Shown: in pieces, positions 42,405-53,756 of the stretch
Layout of the letters: each line of letters opens with the position of its first letter
Position numbering within the stretch: position 1 is the stretch's first letter
Origin: Zygnema cylindricum
Taxonomy: Eukaryota > Streptophyta > Zygnematophyceae > Zygnematales > Zygnemataceae
Length of the DNA: 64,000 bases
NCBI GenBank assembly: GCA_037447655.1
Contig: JBBHKE010003105.1
Span: 62,001-126,000, forward strand
Reading direction: 5' to 3'
The notes under the pieces: generated by a model
Database searches by the model: none
What the model saw: only the letters and a program-made list of their open reading frames with translations
What the model was told of the DNA's origin: nothing
Made by a program: the position numbers and the translations under genes

Positions 42405-42621
42405 CACCGCGAATTGTTATTAGTGTTAAAGTCACTAATTTGGGTTATTAAAATTTTAATTTTTTTCCGCAATTAGTATACATGATTTTTGAAAATAAAT
42501 TAGCAACGCTATTTATGGACGTGGACCATAATCTGCCACGTCTCTCGCACTAAACTAGAATCAATAACACTTTTATTTGTTTACGTTATTTAAACTTTGA
42601 CACTAATAACGATTCGCGGTG
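42405..42621. mobile_element. MITE family A copy, short form
   Basis: 217 bp, ends CACCGCGAATTGTTATTAG and ...AACGATTCGCGGTG, TA at 42403-04 and 42622-23. The other arm of the surrounding inverted repeat preserves the empty site (GAGTAACTACCTGCGC as reverse complement of 40616-40631). Confidence 0.88.
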
Positions 42622-42927
42622 TACCTGCGCACAACCATTTTATTTTTATGTGGCTGCCTCACTTTTGTTACAGTAAACCTGGGCCGACCATGTAAATTGT
42701 TTTTTTTTTTAGGACAGTCGTCGTTCGCAAGCGCGACAGTTTTTTAACCGCCGTTACAATATTTTGCCAGTCAAAGTTGTTCGACGGATTGACCGTCAAA
42801 TATGAACTTAAAGGTACGTAGCTTGTACGAAACTGTACTTCAAATGTACAATTTTTGACAACTACCTGCACGCAGCAAAAATTGTCTCTGCGATCAACAT
42901 TTCCCATGCTTTTATTGCCATTTAAAT

Positions 42928-43384
42928 CATAGTTCAAAAGTAGGTGACCGTACGCCCATACAATATGCCTATTGTATGCAAAACATACAATATGGCCTTA
43001 AGACCCATATTGTATTGGCCGCAAAATGAAGTAAAATAGTAGCAGGGTTGATTTGCACATGGATCGATAGAGAATAATACGTCATGTCTAAATTTGAAAA
43101 AAAAATCGGACAAAAAAATCTTTTTCTGTGAGTTTTGAGCGACGTTTTATTTAAACCGTCAGATTCAGACGATCTGACTGTCGTTGATGAAAGTAACGAT
43201 TTAAGAAGGTCACATGAAAAGCCCATAACACAACTTACGATAGGACTATCGTCAGATTCGGACGATCGGACGGTCGCTGATGAAAGTAGCGATCTAAGAA
43301 GATCACATGGAAAGCCCGTAACACAACTTACGCTAAAGGCGGCCTACCAAAGGCCTACCAAAAAACGCCTACTTTTGAACTATG
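42928..43384. mobile_element. hAT-like MITE, second copy, 8-bp target duplication
   Basis: Same 17-bp ends CATAGTTCAAAAGTAGG as 10696-11139. Flanked by ATTTAAAT on both sides (42920-27, 43385-92). Interior has ~75-bp repeats with GACGATCGGACGGTCGCTGA. Confidence 0.9.
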
Positions 43385-43578
43385 ATTTAAATCCGCATTT
43401 TGCACACTTCTCCGATTTTCAGTTGGAGACAGAAAATGGGAAGGCAAAAACCTTTCCTTACCATGGTAGCCGTCGGATTATTAATCCGACAAGTGTGCAC
43501 AAAGGCAAATGACTTTGACGACAAAAATAAAATATCAACGCTACGGTGATAGCGAAACGCGGTGTTCCGAACAATATA

Positions 43579-43775
43579 CACCGTGTATCGCTATCAGTGC
43601 CGATTTTTCTTTCGTCACTTCAGTCATCTTTTCTCCGCGCACACTTGTGGGATCGTAAATCCGACGGCTGCGATGGAAGGCAAGATTCTTCACCTTCCTT
43701 TTGGCAGTCTCCAATAAAAAATCGTACATGCGAACGCAGAAAAGATGTTTAAACAGGCGAAAAAAACACCAACAC
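43579..43775. mobile_element. MITE family B copy missing its right end
   Basis: Starts CACCGTGTATCGCTATCAG after TA and contains the CATCTTTTCTCCGCGCACAC and AGAAAAGATGTTTAAAC pair. It is interrupted at AACACTA by the family A element beginning at 43778. Confidence 0.75.
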
Positions 43776-43777
43776 TA

Positions 43778-44325
43778 CACCGTCAATCACTATTAGAGTA
43801 AAGGAATAAATAGCGTAAAAAAAAAATAGTGTTATTAACACTAATCGGGATTTTTTTTTTTTGAAAAAAAATATATATACTAATTAATCCCTAACTGTAA
43901 TTTGGGTTGTCCTGAATAATAAATACCCGCCCTTTCGATGTCTACAGTAATCTGTGTATCCGTACAAAATCTGACAATTCGTACGCCGTCGCGCCGTTCA
44001 CACGGTCGACGGACGAACACATGAGAACTTGATTTTTGTCGACGAGTTTGACTCGCTTTCTTCCAGTGCACATTCACATGTGTACGCAATAATGTTAAGT
44101 GTCTTTTTATGCCTTTGTAATTCAAAAAGTACCATCTCGTACGGAGATACCCTTTCCGTATGACACACTATTTCCATCGCAGTGTACTTTCCTTATTAAC
44201 GCTAATTGAAAAAAAAACCTAATTAGAATAATGAAAAAAATAGAATTATGGATTGTATTTCGGGTTTTTTTTTTAAAAAAAGGGCACCGAATTGGCGTTA
44301 TATACTCTAATAGCGATTGACGGTG
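43778..44325. mobile_element. MITE family A copy nested in family B
   Basis: Ends CACCGTCAATCACTATTAG and ...TAGCGATTGACGGTG, TA at 43776-77 and 44326-27. 548 bp, no ORF of note. Confidence 0.82.
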
Positions 44326-44342
44326 TACTGTACTGTAAAGTA

Positions 44343-44557
44343 CACCGTGAATCGCTATTAGTGTCAATGTTTTTCTTGTCACTTAAAACATCTTTTCTTC
44401 GTACACACATGTCCGATTTTCATTTTGAGACCGCCAACCGGAAGCTGGGAATCTCATTTCAATTGCGACCGTCAGATCCACAATCCGACAAATGTGTACG
44501 GAGAAAAGATGTTTTAAGTGGCGAAAAAATTATTAGCACTAATAGCGATACACGGTG
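44343..44557. mobile_element. MITE family B copy
   Basis: 215 bp, ends CACCGTGAATCGCTATTAG and ...TAGCGATACACGGTG, TA at 44341-42 and 44558-59. It lies 150 bp upstream of the TMEM62-like start codon and may supply promoter or leader sequence. Confidence 0.85.
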
Positions 44558-44707
44558 TACAGTAATAGCGGTACGCGCTGTACTGTACACAAAACTGAAA
44601 CTCCAGAATGAAAACCCTAAATACAAACCCTAAATGCAAACCCTAAAAACATCGATGGTGTAACTCTCCTCTGACAAAAACATGCTCGTCACTATCCCTG
44701 TCACGCC

Positions 44708-47700
44708 ATGGCGCTCACCCATACGTCATTTCTTTTCTCGTCGGTCTTCCTCTTCATCCTCCTGCCTCCGTCGTACGCTTCCCTTCCCTCCCTCTCAAAA
44801 ACCTCCAAAACGAGTGACGAGGTTTTATGGTGGGTTCAGGTTTCCGACCTTCACGTGAGTGTTCACTATCCTAAGCGCGCCGAATTTTTGGAGGAATTTT
44901 TGGGACGCGCCGTACGGCTTATAAAACCTTCGGCGCTACTCGTCACGGGCGACCTTACGGGTACGGTGGGGCTTTTAGGGTTTTGTTAGGATTTTGTTTA
45001 GGTTTTGTTTAGGGTTTTGTTCAGGTTTTGTCGGGTTTTTTTTGTTTTTTTTAGGGTTTTGTTTAGATTTTGTTAGGGTTTTTTTCGGCTTTTTTTAGGG
45101 TTTCGCTATGGTGTTACAGGGTGGAATTTTCCTTTTTTAAAATCATAGGGGAATTATACTATTAAAATTTGCCTTCTTTTTACGAGCAATGGTAACTATA
45201 TGCACGATTACACAAAAAAACGTACAAATTATATGATTACTCACATTTTACCCCTAAAACAAAGGTACATTTTGATAATGTAATTACCCTATCAGTTCTT
45301 TAAGTCTCTCTGAACTCGTATCATTAAAATGTCGACCATTAGTCCTGCTTCACATGTCATTTCTAGAGTTTTTTAGGATTTTTTAGGGTTTCTTACATTC
45401 TTGCTATTGTGAACGATTTTTTCAACTATCCTTCATAATTGACATGGAGGTATGGATTTTTTTTTATTTTTTTTTATTGGTCATTCGTGAGCCTATCGCG
45501 CAAAAGGAAACACACTCATGGACTTATTTTAATGAAAGTAGCCGGTATATTCATGACAAAATTACGAAAAAGAAACTAGGTTGTGGGAGTACATATGCAA
45601 TCACATAACATCGAGTAATTGTGACAAAACGACATTTTTTTTCCTAAGTACACATTCGATCATATAACATTGAATTGTCGTGACAAAACGGTCGATTATA
45701 AACAAACTAGGTTTTGAGTACATATTTTAATCATGTAACATTTGTTATGGGAGTTGCATTATTTTTTCAGTCACCATGGTTATTTTTTGGAACTTAACAG
45801 GACAAAATCATAGAATTTAACAGAACAGAAATATAATTACCAAAGAAGACTACGTGACCTGGCGATTGTAGTTTTGGTGAAAGATGTGGTTGGTTGTTGA
45901 TAGTAAGCCTTTGATTGTATGGGCTTTTGCATAGTTCATCCTATTTTTTTCCAGTTTTTTGGCGTTGCTTCCAAGTTTATAACTGGTTTGGAGCTGATTA
46001 TCCACACTAATTTCGGTGGAAAACCTATGGATAAGATGTTCTCCACTTAAAATCAACACAAAAAATGAGTTGTACTACCGTAATAGCCACCCCTGTGAAC
46101 TTTAAACAAATAGGGTAAAATGGATCTGAATTTTTTAACATTGTTCCGTGTTCAAAAGTTTGAAAATTACATGTCAATTTACCCTAGCGCAGATGATATA
46201 CTCTTCACTAATAGAAAGCTTCAAACTCGTGCTTTTTGTAAACGATATTACGCGAGTTTCAAATCTCTTAAAAGCTCATTGCCAAAAGTTCAAGTTTCAG
46301 AACATAAAGTCAGAAAATATTGGACCGGCTTCAAGTTGAGGAGAGTGTCTGTTACGGTACACTATTGTTTCTTAATCCCAAGTAAGAAACAATCAAATGG
46401 AGAAGGTCATAAATAACTAAAAGTTTTTTCCAGTTTTTGGGCCGTGTTTTCAAGCTTCTAACTGATTTGTGATGGCTTATCCACACTAATTAAAGTGAGG
46501 CTCCTATGGATTAGATGTGCCCCACTTAAAAGTTATTATTTTTTACATCATAAAAAAGGAGTTTCGCCTAAATTCGAGTGTATTGGCGATCATGGCTAAG
46601 TTATAAACTTGATTCCAAGTAAGAAATCGTTAAATTGGAGAAGTTTATAAATAATTTGGACCAACAACACTAATTCCAGTCAGGTGGTCGCAGATGCGAA
46701 AAATAAACGAAGGACAGTCACTCGACAAGATGAGAACGAATGGATACGATATCGACAGGTCGTCGAAAAATTGTCAGAAATGAGTGGCCTTTCATATGAA
46801 TTTATCATGGATGTTAGAGGAAATCATGACACATTTGAGGTACCTGTGAGAAGAGGTGACTTGGATTTCTATTCTATCTATTCGGTGTCAAGTCGACTTA
46901 ATCGTACCGTCAATAGTGTGGTATACAGCAATTCATTGGAGGTATCTTTCTCCGTCTCCCTCTCTCTTTCCTCTTCTCTCCTCCTGTCCCTCTCTCCATC
47001 TCTCCTTGTGTCCCTCTCTCCCTCTCTTCCTCTCCCTCTCGACCTCTCCTCTTGACCTCTCTTCCTATCGACCTCTCTTCTTCTCTCCCTCTCTCCCTCC
47101 CCCCTTTCTCCCTCCCTCCTGCCTCTTCTCTCCCTCCCTTCCTCCCTCCCTTTCGCCCTCTCTCTCTCTCCCTCCCTCAGTAAAGGACGCTTGGGAAAAA
47201 GGGGAAAAGGTGGATGCAATAAAGAGATTACTTTTTTAGAAGTGTGCTAATGTGGCGAAATATAGGTGAAGTTGGAGGTAATAAATGGAATAGAGCATTT
47301 GAGGAATGTAATAAGGCTTTAAAATATAATCATAGTAAGAAAATATAGTGTGCCGAAATGAGAAAAAGTAGTAAAAGTCATTTTTAGTTTTAATTGCAGT
47401 TAGGGAGGAAAGTGAAAAGGGGAAAAGTGAAGGGGAAATGTGAAGGGGAAAAGTGAAAAAAAGAGACAATGTAAAGACTTAGGTTTTGCTAATTCGATTC
47501 ATTTCTTTTTTCCGCTTTTTCTTCTCTCGCAGAGTAAATCGGGTCGGAAACATTATTTTGTCTCTATAGACACGGCTCCATTAGTGGGACTTCGAGGTCC
47601 GGCAAATTTTTTCGGTCATCCTACCGATGAAGATTTAATTGCTTTAGACTCTCATCTCACCCAAATTAGCGATCCCAATTCAAATTTGCCACCTGTCATC

Positions 47701-50538
47701 TTGGTAATGGGTCATTATCCTCTTTCTTTTGTGGCTCGAAGTCCCTCTGGACGAAGTTTACAAAGTGTATTTCACAAACATAAAATTTCTGCATATATTG
47801 CGGGACATTTGCATCAAAAATTTGGGTCACGAATGTACCGTTTTCATTCTCGAGAAGAAAATTCGCAAGAAGAAAATTCTCAAGAGAAAAGTGTTCATAT
47901 GGAAAGGCAAATGGTTGAGGATGTTGGTGAAACGAAGCTAAAAAATGAAAAGGAGTCTCATAGTTTAAAAACAGATGGGTTCTGGGAATGGGCAGCCGGA
48001 GACTGGAAAGAAAATTTTATGTTTCGAGTTATGGCTTGCGATAATGGGGTTTTATCATTTACAGAAGTTCACATGTTTGATAAGGAAATTTCTGAAGAAT
48101 TCTCGAGTACCCAGAAAATAAATTTAACTAGTCCTTTGAAGAAAAAAAGCAGTGTTCTTGATACAAAAGCCGTTATATTGGTTACTTATCCACCAGACTC
48201 GCGATTTCTAATCCAGTTGAGTGTTCCCGACAACTCTATTCGTGTTCTTGTATTCTCTAATTATTCCCCTTTTACTGTCACTGCATTTATTTACGATACA
48301 AAAAGTGAAAAGAAACAGTTTTCTGCTACTGAATTTGTATTGCTGGAGTCTATTTCTCTGACTCGCGTAAATAACCTCGATAAAAGTACAAATAACCTCG
48401 GGAAAAATAGCAACAACCTTCCCGAAAATACGACAAATAGTCCTTTGTTTGCGGTCGACTGGAATTCGAAAAATTACATTTCTTCTCAATCTGATCGGTT
48501 TTGGATTCAAATATCTGTTTTGGATTCGAGGGGAGTAATAACAAAAAGTCCTCGACAACCTTTTTCGATTGGGGGTGGAGGGAGAGCATATTTGAAACAG
48601 GGATGGCTTGAGAGGTCACTAATGTACACTTGTTGGGAAGATTTGTGGCCGTGGTCCCTTCGATTTATTTTTGGAGTTTTATGGGTTTTTCTTTTACTAC
48701 CGAAAGGTTACGTTTTGATAGTAAAGTTAAAAAAGTCAACTCCCAACAGTTTTGAAACTCCCGTAGGAATAACTTCGTGGAGAGGAGGAGAGGTAGGCAC
48801 AGGAGGAGACAGAGAGAGCGAAACGGTAACTGAAACTGAAACTGAAACAGGAAGTGTGAGAGATGGTAGGTGGAAAGAAAGTAGTCCTCTATGGAGGCAG
48901 GTAAAGTCTCTTAAAAAATTGCCTTTTTTCTTTATTTGGTCCATAATCATGTCGACAAATCATTGGGTTTGGTGGGTGCAAGTTTTTGTCCTTTTGCAGC
49001 TATCTCTTGGGCCTTGGTTTTGGGGATTTCCTTTGGGAGAAAAATTTCCTATAGGGAGAATGTCACTTTGGGGATGGATAGTCCAAAATTTACAGAATCC
49101 AATCCCGATACCACAGCTGGCAACTCCCGATATCCTCACAATGGTTATCCCATTTTTGTATTTTGGTATGCCTTTAGTATTTGTATTTATTTCACTATTT
49201 GTCGGAATGAAAGAGCTTTCTCGCTTATTATCGAAGTCAAAAACAGTAGGAAGGAGGAGATGGAAGGAAATTAGGAAAGGAGGAGGAGGAGAAGGAGAGG
49301 CGATACTGACTGATGAAGATGTTTCGAAAGCTGTAGGGAAGGGTAGGAGGGAATATATAAAAGAAGAAGGAGAAGGAGAAGGAGAAGGAGAATCCTTACT
49401 GAGTGAAGAAATTTCCAGTAATGAATCAAATTTATTTTCGACTTTACCTTCAGATTTACCTTCAGGAATAGTCCAGAGAAAGGAATCAAACGGCGGACAT
49501 TTCAGTAGAGAGGGACAGAGAAGGAGGAGAGGAAATGGAAGTCAAGGAAGTAGGAGAGAAGGACATGGAGATTTCTTGAGAGCTTGTTGGAGAGATACAG
49601 AGGAGTGTGAAAATATGATGTTGTCAACTACTTTGTTGGTTTTTAAAATACTATTGGTTGGACTTTCCGGTTTCTTATTATATTTTTTCCAATGGGTGAG
49701 TGCTCTCTCTCCCTCTCCCTCTCCCTCTCCCTCTCCTCCCTCTCCCCCTCTGCTCCCTCTCTCCCTCTCTCCCTCTCCTCTCCCTCTCCCCATGTCTCTC
49801 CTTATCTCCCGCCGCATGTACTACCTAATAATGTCATATACTTCCACTATTAACATATTTTACCGCTATTAACATATACTACCACTATTAACATACATTA
49901 TGACATAAATGCATTTTAACATATACTACACCGTGAATCGTTTTTGGCATTAATAACACTAATTTGGTGTTGGTATTAGGGGCCTTGAACAAAAAATAGC
50001 GTTATAATATTAATTCTATCTTTATCAACACTAATTTTGGTAAGCGGTTCGAAGTTGTCCACATCGCTCGAACCTAAATTAGATCTAATAACATTTAAAT
50101 TGAATCTCATACATACAGATATATATACATACACACATACATACATATATATATATTATAATATGTATATATATATTTTAACCCTCATAATGATTTGTGG
50201 TGTATGTATTATACCTTTTTAGTATGGAATCCATATTGTCTTTTTTTTCCTACTTGTCAGTATTTAGCGTTATAACAATGGCAAGTATCCGTTCAAAATG
50301 TAGTTAAGGTGAAATTAAAAAAAATCCTTTTTATTCATGTCCTTGGTTGTAAGATTTGTTTTACTCGGGTTTCGGGGGTTGTAATGTTGGGTTTTTGGGG
50401 TTGTTATCGGGGTTTTTTGGGGTTTTTATGCAGTATTTTGCTGGTTTATGGCACTCCTATGGAGCCCTGACGGTCATCTTATCGCCCGGTTTGACATGGC
50501 CCCTTTTGCTTTTTATTTTTGTCCTTCTGCGCTATTAA
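44708..50538 (+). CDS. TMEM62-like metallophosphoesterase, membrane-anchored (four exons)
   Basis: Calcineurin-like phosphoesterase with a C-terminal membrane region, related to animal TMEM62 and its plant counterparts; the substrate is not known to me. Exons 44708-44960, 46694-46941, 47533-49695, 50434-50538; phases join and give 922 residues. Residues 1-25 form a signal peptide. Metal-binding motifs in order: SDLHV (D47, H49), GDLTD (81-85, split by intron 1), GNHD (127-130), MGHYPLSF (about 226), GHLHQ (about 248). After a beta-rich region come hydrophobic helices (LRFIFGVLWVFLLLPKG, HWVWWVQVFVLLQLSLG, IPFLYFGMPLVFVFISLFVG, LLVFKILLVGLSGFLLYFF and the last exon). Between the third and fourth helices lies a charged loop with an EG repeat. 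The start is the first ATG before the signal peptide. The exon 4 acceptor (GCAG|TATTTT) was chosen because it continues the last helices to a stop. Confidence 0.87.
45945..46535. repeat. Direct repeat of ~105 bp within TMEM62-like intron 1
   Basis: TTTTTTCCAGTTTTTTGG...TTATCCACACTAATT...TATGGAT(A/T)AGATG...CCACTTAAAA appears at about 45947-46055 and again at about 46428-46535. A shorter neighbour (AAGTAAGAAA...GGAGAAG...CATAAATAA) is also doubled near 46380 and 46617. No gene within. Confidence 0.7.
49929..50202. mobile_element. MITE family A copy in the last TMEM62-like intron
   Basis: Ends CACCGTGAATCGTTTTTGG and ...ATAATGATTTGTGGTG, TA at 49927-28 and 50203-04. Contains a TA/CA microsatellite. 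More diverged than the other copies. Confidence 0.7.
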
Positions 50539-51615
50539 ATATCCACTTTTTTTTTCGATGTAATTTTGTTTCAATGTAATTTTTTTCAATTATTTTTCGA
50601 TATAATTTTTTTTCAGTGTTTTTATTTTCAATGTAATTTTTTTCAGCGTGATTTTTTTTTTCAATTTGTTTTTCCTTTTTTTTTCCATTTTTTTTTCTTT
50701 TTGTTTCTTAAACACAATTGTTTTCGATGTAGTTATTTTTTCAATGGATTTTTCTTTTTTCTTCTTTTCAATATGAGTTTTATATTCGTTGTAATTTTAA
50801 TTTCGATGTAATTGTTTTCAATGTAATTTTTATTTTTATGTCCTTTATTTCAATTCATGTTTTTTTTCCAATGCAATTCTTTCATTGTACTTTTTTAAAA
50901 TGTGTTTTTTTTTTAGTTTAAACCATCGATTTCCATTGGGATTAAATTGTACTTCAAAGTTTATTTATTCCATAAATAATATTTTTCTTAAAAATATCTA
51001 TTCCTTAAATAATATTTATCGCTTAAATATTGTTTGTTCCATAAATAGTATTTATTCCATAAAGTAGCATCTATTCCACAAATAATGTTTATTCCTTAAA
51101 TAATCAAGAGCAACTTTTTTTAATGGCAATGGGCAATTCTTGTTATTTTTTAAAAGTATTTAATTCTTTTTTTGGACTTTAATAAATGTCTGAAATCACA
51201 AGGAATTGGGAGAGGCAAGAAAGCTAATACCCAAAAAGGTATAAATTTTTAATTGGGCGTACAAAAAAAATCCTATATTTTCAAGGTCTCTAGTTTTTTT
51301 TTTTTTTTGATAAGAAGTAACTCACTTTTTGCTGCCCGAAACTGTACTGTAAATTTTTTAGTCAACATTTTATAGGAATACTTTTAATTTCTAGTAGGTC
51401 TTAGTAGTACTATTTTATGTTTCCGGGAGAAAAGAAAAAACCGGTGAATTAATTAAAGTTTTTTGTTAACCTTAGTAATGATGGAAAACAAAGAAATTTT
51501 ATACTATTTCCCTTTTCTAGCTGATTTTGGAATATCACCATATCGAGAAGATCAAAACTTGACAATTATCGCTTTTTATTTACAAATCGCGATAATCGCA
51601 GATTATCGACCGTTA
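50539..51615. other. No gene seen
   Basis: Poly-T-rich 3' flank of the TMEM62-like gene with repeated TTTTCAATGTAATTTTT motifs (50560-50880) and TTCCATAAATAATATTT motifs (50960-51100). Confidence 0.6.
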
Positions 51616-51829
51616 CACCGCTAATCGTTATTAGTGTTGAAGCTTATTTTGCCTCTTAAAACATCTTTTATTTGTGCACACTTGTCGGATTTTCAACCGG
51701 AGACTGGCAGTGGGAAGGTGGGAAGCTTGCCTTCCAATCGCAACCACCGGATTGACAATGCGACAAATGTGCACGAAGAAAAGATGTTTTAAGTGGCGAA
51801 AAAACTTTAACACTAACAATTATTAGGGA
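51616..51829. mobile_element. MITE family B copy, decayed right end
   Basis: Starts CACCGCTAATCGTTATTAG after TA. Contains AACATCTTTTATTTGTGCAC and GCACGAAGAAAAGATGTTTT and ends ATTATTAGGGATG before TA; length 214 matches family B. Confidence 0.75.
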
Positions 51830-51831
51830 TG

Positions 51832-52463
51832 TAGTTTTTTGAAATTTTAGCCCTTTAGATGTCCGAAATGACATAATTTTCTGAACCTACAAACTGTGCA
51901 AAAAAAAGTAGGGAAAGTACGGTTGTGATTGTACAGTATACACGTCTGTTTTGTTAACATCGCAATCATCAAATGCTTAATATTTGGGGCCGATATATCA
52001 ACAATCAAGACCCCTAAAAAAGTACACATCGATTTTCGGCAAAACCCGTCCGATATTCAATGCTAAGGAAAAACGACATCTTGCAAATTTTCCCCCGGTG
52101 GTTGATACTTCGACAACGTTGGTCAATTTGACAGTGATGAAGAGATATAAGTTGCAAAACAAACTTTTCTAAGAAAAATATTAAAATAGAGGAAATGGAG
52201 GTGAGTGCTGACGAGGCCAAGAATTTGGTTATTTCATCGTCATGGTCATGACTATTATTTTCTAAATCCTGGATTACTGAATTGGGTCTTTATGATTTTT
52301 TAACAAATAAAAACCTTGCCCTAATAAGAAAAGGCACAAAAAACATTGTTTACATACTTAAAAAACCATAAAAGTGTAGTGTATGAGAAGAAGAAAGACG
52401 GACAAAGAGCATAAAACCTATCAAGCTCCCAGATGAATAAAAAAAGAGAAAAAATCAAAAATT
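51832..52463. other. No gene seen
   Basis: AT-rich, short frames only. It ends just downstream of the minus-strand tRNA gene, where TTTTTTGATTTTTTCTCTTT on the minus strand would serve as a Pol III terminator. Confidence 0.5.
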
Positions 52464-52535
52464 CTCTCCGGCCGGGAATTGAACCCGGGTCTCCCGCGTG
52501 ACAGGCGGGGATACTTACCACTATACTACCGAAGA
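52464..52535 (-). tRNA. tRNA-Asp (anticodon GTC)
   Basis: 72 nt. Acceptor arms TCTTCGG and CCGGAGA pair, with discriminator G. D arm GTATAGTGGTAAGTAT, anticodon loop CTGTCAC with GTC, T arm CCCGGGTTCAATTCCCGG. No intron. The minus-strand 3' flank has T runs for Pol III termination. Identical to 53685-53756. Confidence 0.96.
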
Positions 52536-52627
52536 AGTTGCACACATTTTGAAAAATATAAATTTATTTTTTAAAATAATAAGGTTTAAAAACGCATTAT
52601 AGAATACTAATTGCAACCAAGATTTAA

Positions 52628-52672
52628 AAAGAGCTCTGACAGACGGGGATGCTTACCACTGTACCACAACGC
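52628..52672 (-). pseudogene. tRNA-like 5' half
   Basis: The minus strand reads GGCGTTGTGGTACAGTGGTA then AGCATCCCCGTCTGTCAGAG, close to the first 40 bases of a tRNA-Asp but without the T arm or a pairing 3' acceptor. It may be a truncated tRNA or the head of a tRNA-derived SINE. Confidence 0.55.
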
Positions 52673-53301
52673 CTTAACGTCAAATGAAAATTAGCGTAAA
52701 CGCTAATTTAGTGTTGCTAACGCTAGTTTGTGTAACGGCGACAAAGAAAAAGAAAGCATTAAGCCATTAATTATTAACATTGGCGTTCAGCACCAGTTTG
52801 TGTGTAGCCTTTAAGTTGTGTACGCTGAGCTGGCATCGACACTAAATGTAATACCGTACAGCGTCTGCCGGATGACGTACTTGTGGGGTTTGGATATCGT
52901 ACGAAACACACAAATTTCAATATCAATTTGAAATTTGACTAAAACGTAAACAAGGTTATTTTAAGCTATTTTTATGGTTTATATCTTTAGTATTTTTATT
53001 TTATTCGGGTAAACGTTCGTGTTACTTCAGGGGATCAACAACTTTTTAAATTTAACTGACATGTGAAACTCACTTAGCGTAGTAAAAAAGAGTGCCACGT
53101 GGACGTTTTGTACTAAAAAAGACGTGTTGCACATAACATCAAATTAGCATGAATTCTATTTTAATGATAATAACACTAGTTTATGGTTTTTGGGCCAGAA
53201 AAAGCATCGACAAAATTAGTGTTACTAAATCTCATAACTACGGGAGGTGTACCAAAGGAGAAGTCCATTTGTACCACTATAATACTTACAGATGTATACA
53301 C

Positions 53302-53305
<4 letters not shown>

Positions 53306-53377
<72 letters not shown>
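53306..53377. repeat. TA dinucleotide microsatellite
   Basis: About 36 uninterrupted TA units between the two tRNA genes, with a short second run to 53391. The rest of 52673-53684 shows no gene. Confidence 0.97.
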
Positions 53378-53390
<13 letters not shown>

Positions 53391-53684
53391 GATTTTATTT
53401 AAAATAGAAATTAAAATAACATACTGTGTACGAAAGAGCGTGAAAGGTTGAATACAATCTCTAAAGTTTAACTTTAGTTAGGAGAAAGGAAAGAAAAAAA
53501 AATAGAAAAAAAAAGATTAGATTATTCCAGTATCATATTTCTCTAAAACTTCTATAGCAATGAAATATCAAATTGCGAGCTTGAAGCTTTGCCACTTTTG
53601 GACGATACTCATCACTAATAACGTGCCGACATTTAATTGAAGGAAGTGCTCTCTCCGCAATAGAGTAGATAAAAATAAAAAAAT

Positions 53685-53756
53685 CTCTCCGGCCGGGAAT
53701 TGAACCCGGGTCTCCCGCGTGACAGGCGGGGATACTTACCACTATACTACCGAAGA
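53685..53756 (-). tRNA. tRNA-Asp (anticodon GTC), second copy
   Basis: Identical over all 72 nt to 52464-52535, same strand, about 1.2 kb away. Flanks differ except for a few bases (CTCT on one side, GAAGA on the other), so the duplication is old or the genes are kept identical. T-rich minus-strand 3' flank. Confidence 0.96.

Larger units (their letters stand above)
39815..42910. repeat. Large inverted repeat with nested insertions
   Basis: Left-arm pieces 39815-39869 and 40484-40670 are reverse-complementary to right-arm pieces 42344-42404, 42622-42767 and 42855-42910 at roughly 90 percent by eye. Examples are ATTGTAACGGCG/CGCCGTTACAAT and GAGCTCCACTGTGAAAGCAC with its complement. The right arm is split by a family A MITE, the left arm by another plus a fragment, and the loop holds a Harbinger-like element and a third MITE. 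It could be a foldback or Mutator-like non-autonomous element; terminal duplications were not resolved and no transposase was seen. Confidence 0.75.

Noticed and set aside
44960-45110. Telomere-like TTTAGGG/TTAGGG runs
   Set aside because: The unit is an irregular TTAGGGTTTTGTT-type low-complexity stretch at the start of TMEM62-like intron 1, not a tandem telomeric array.
47440-47532. Upstream extension of the large TMEM62-like exon (starting MKGKSEKKRQ)
   Set aside because: A clear acceptor CTCTCGCAG|AGTAAA in phase with exon 2 puts the exon start at 47533; the extension is intron.
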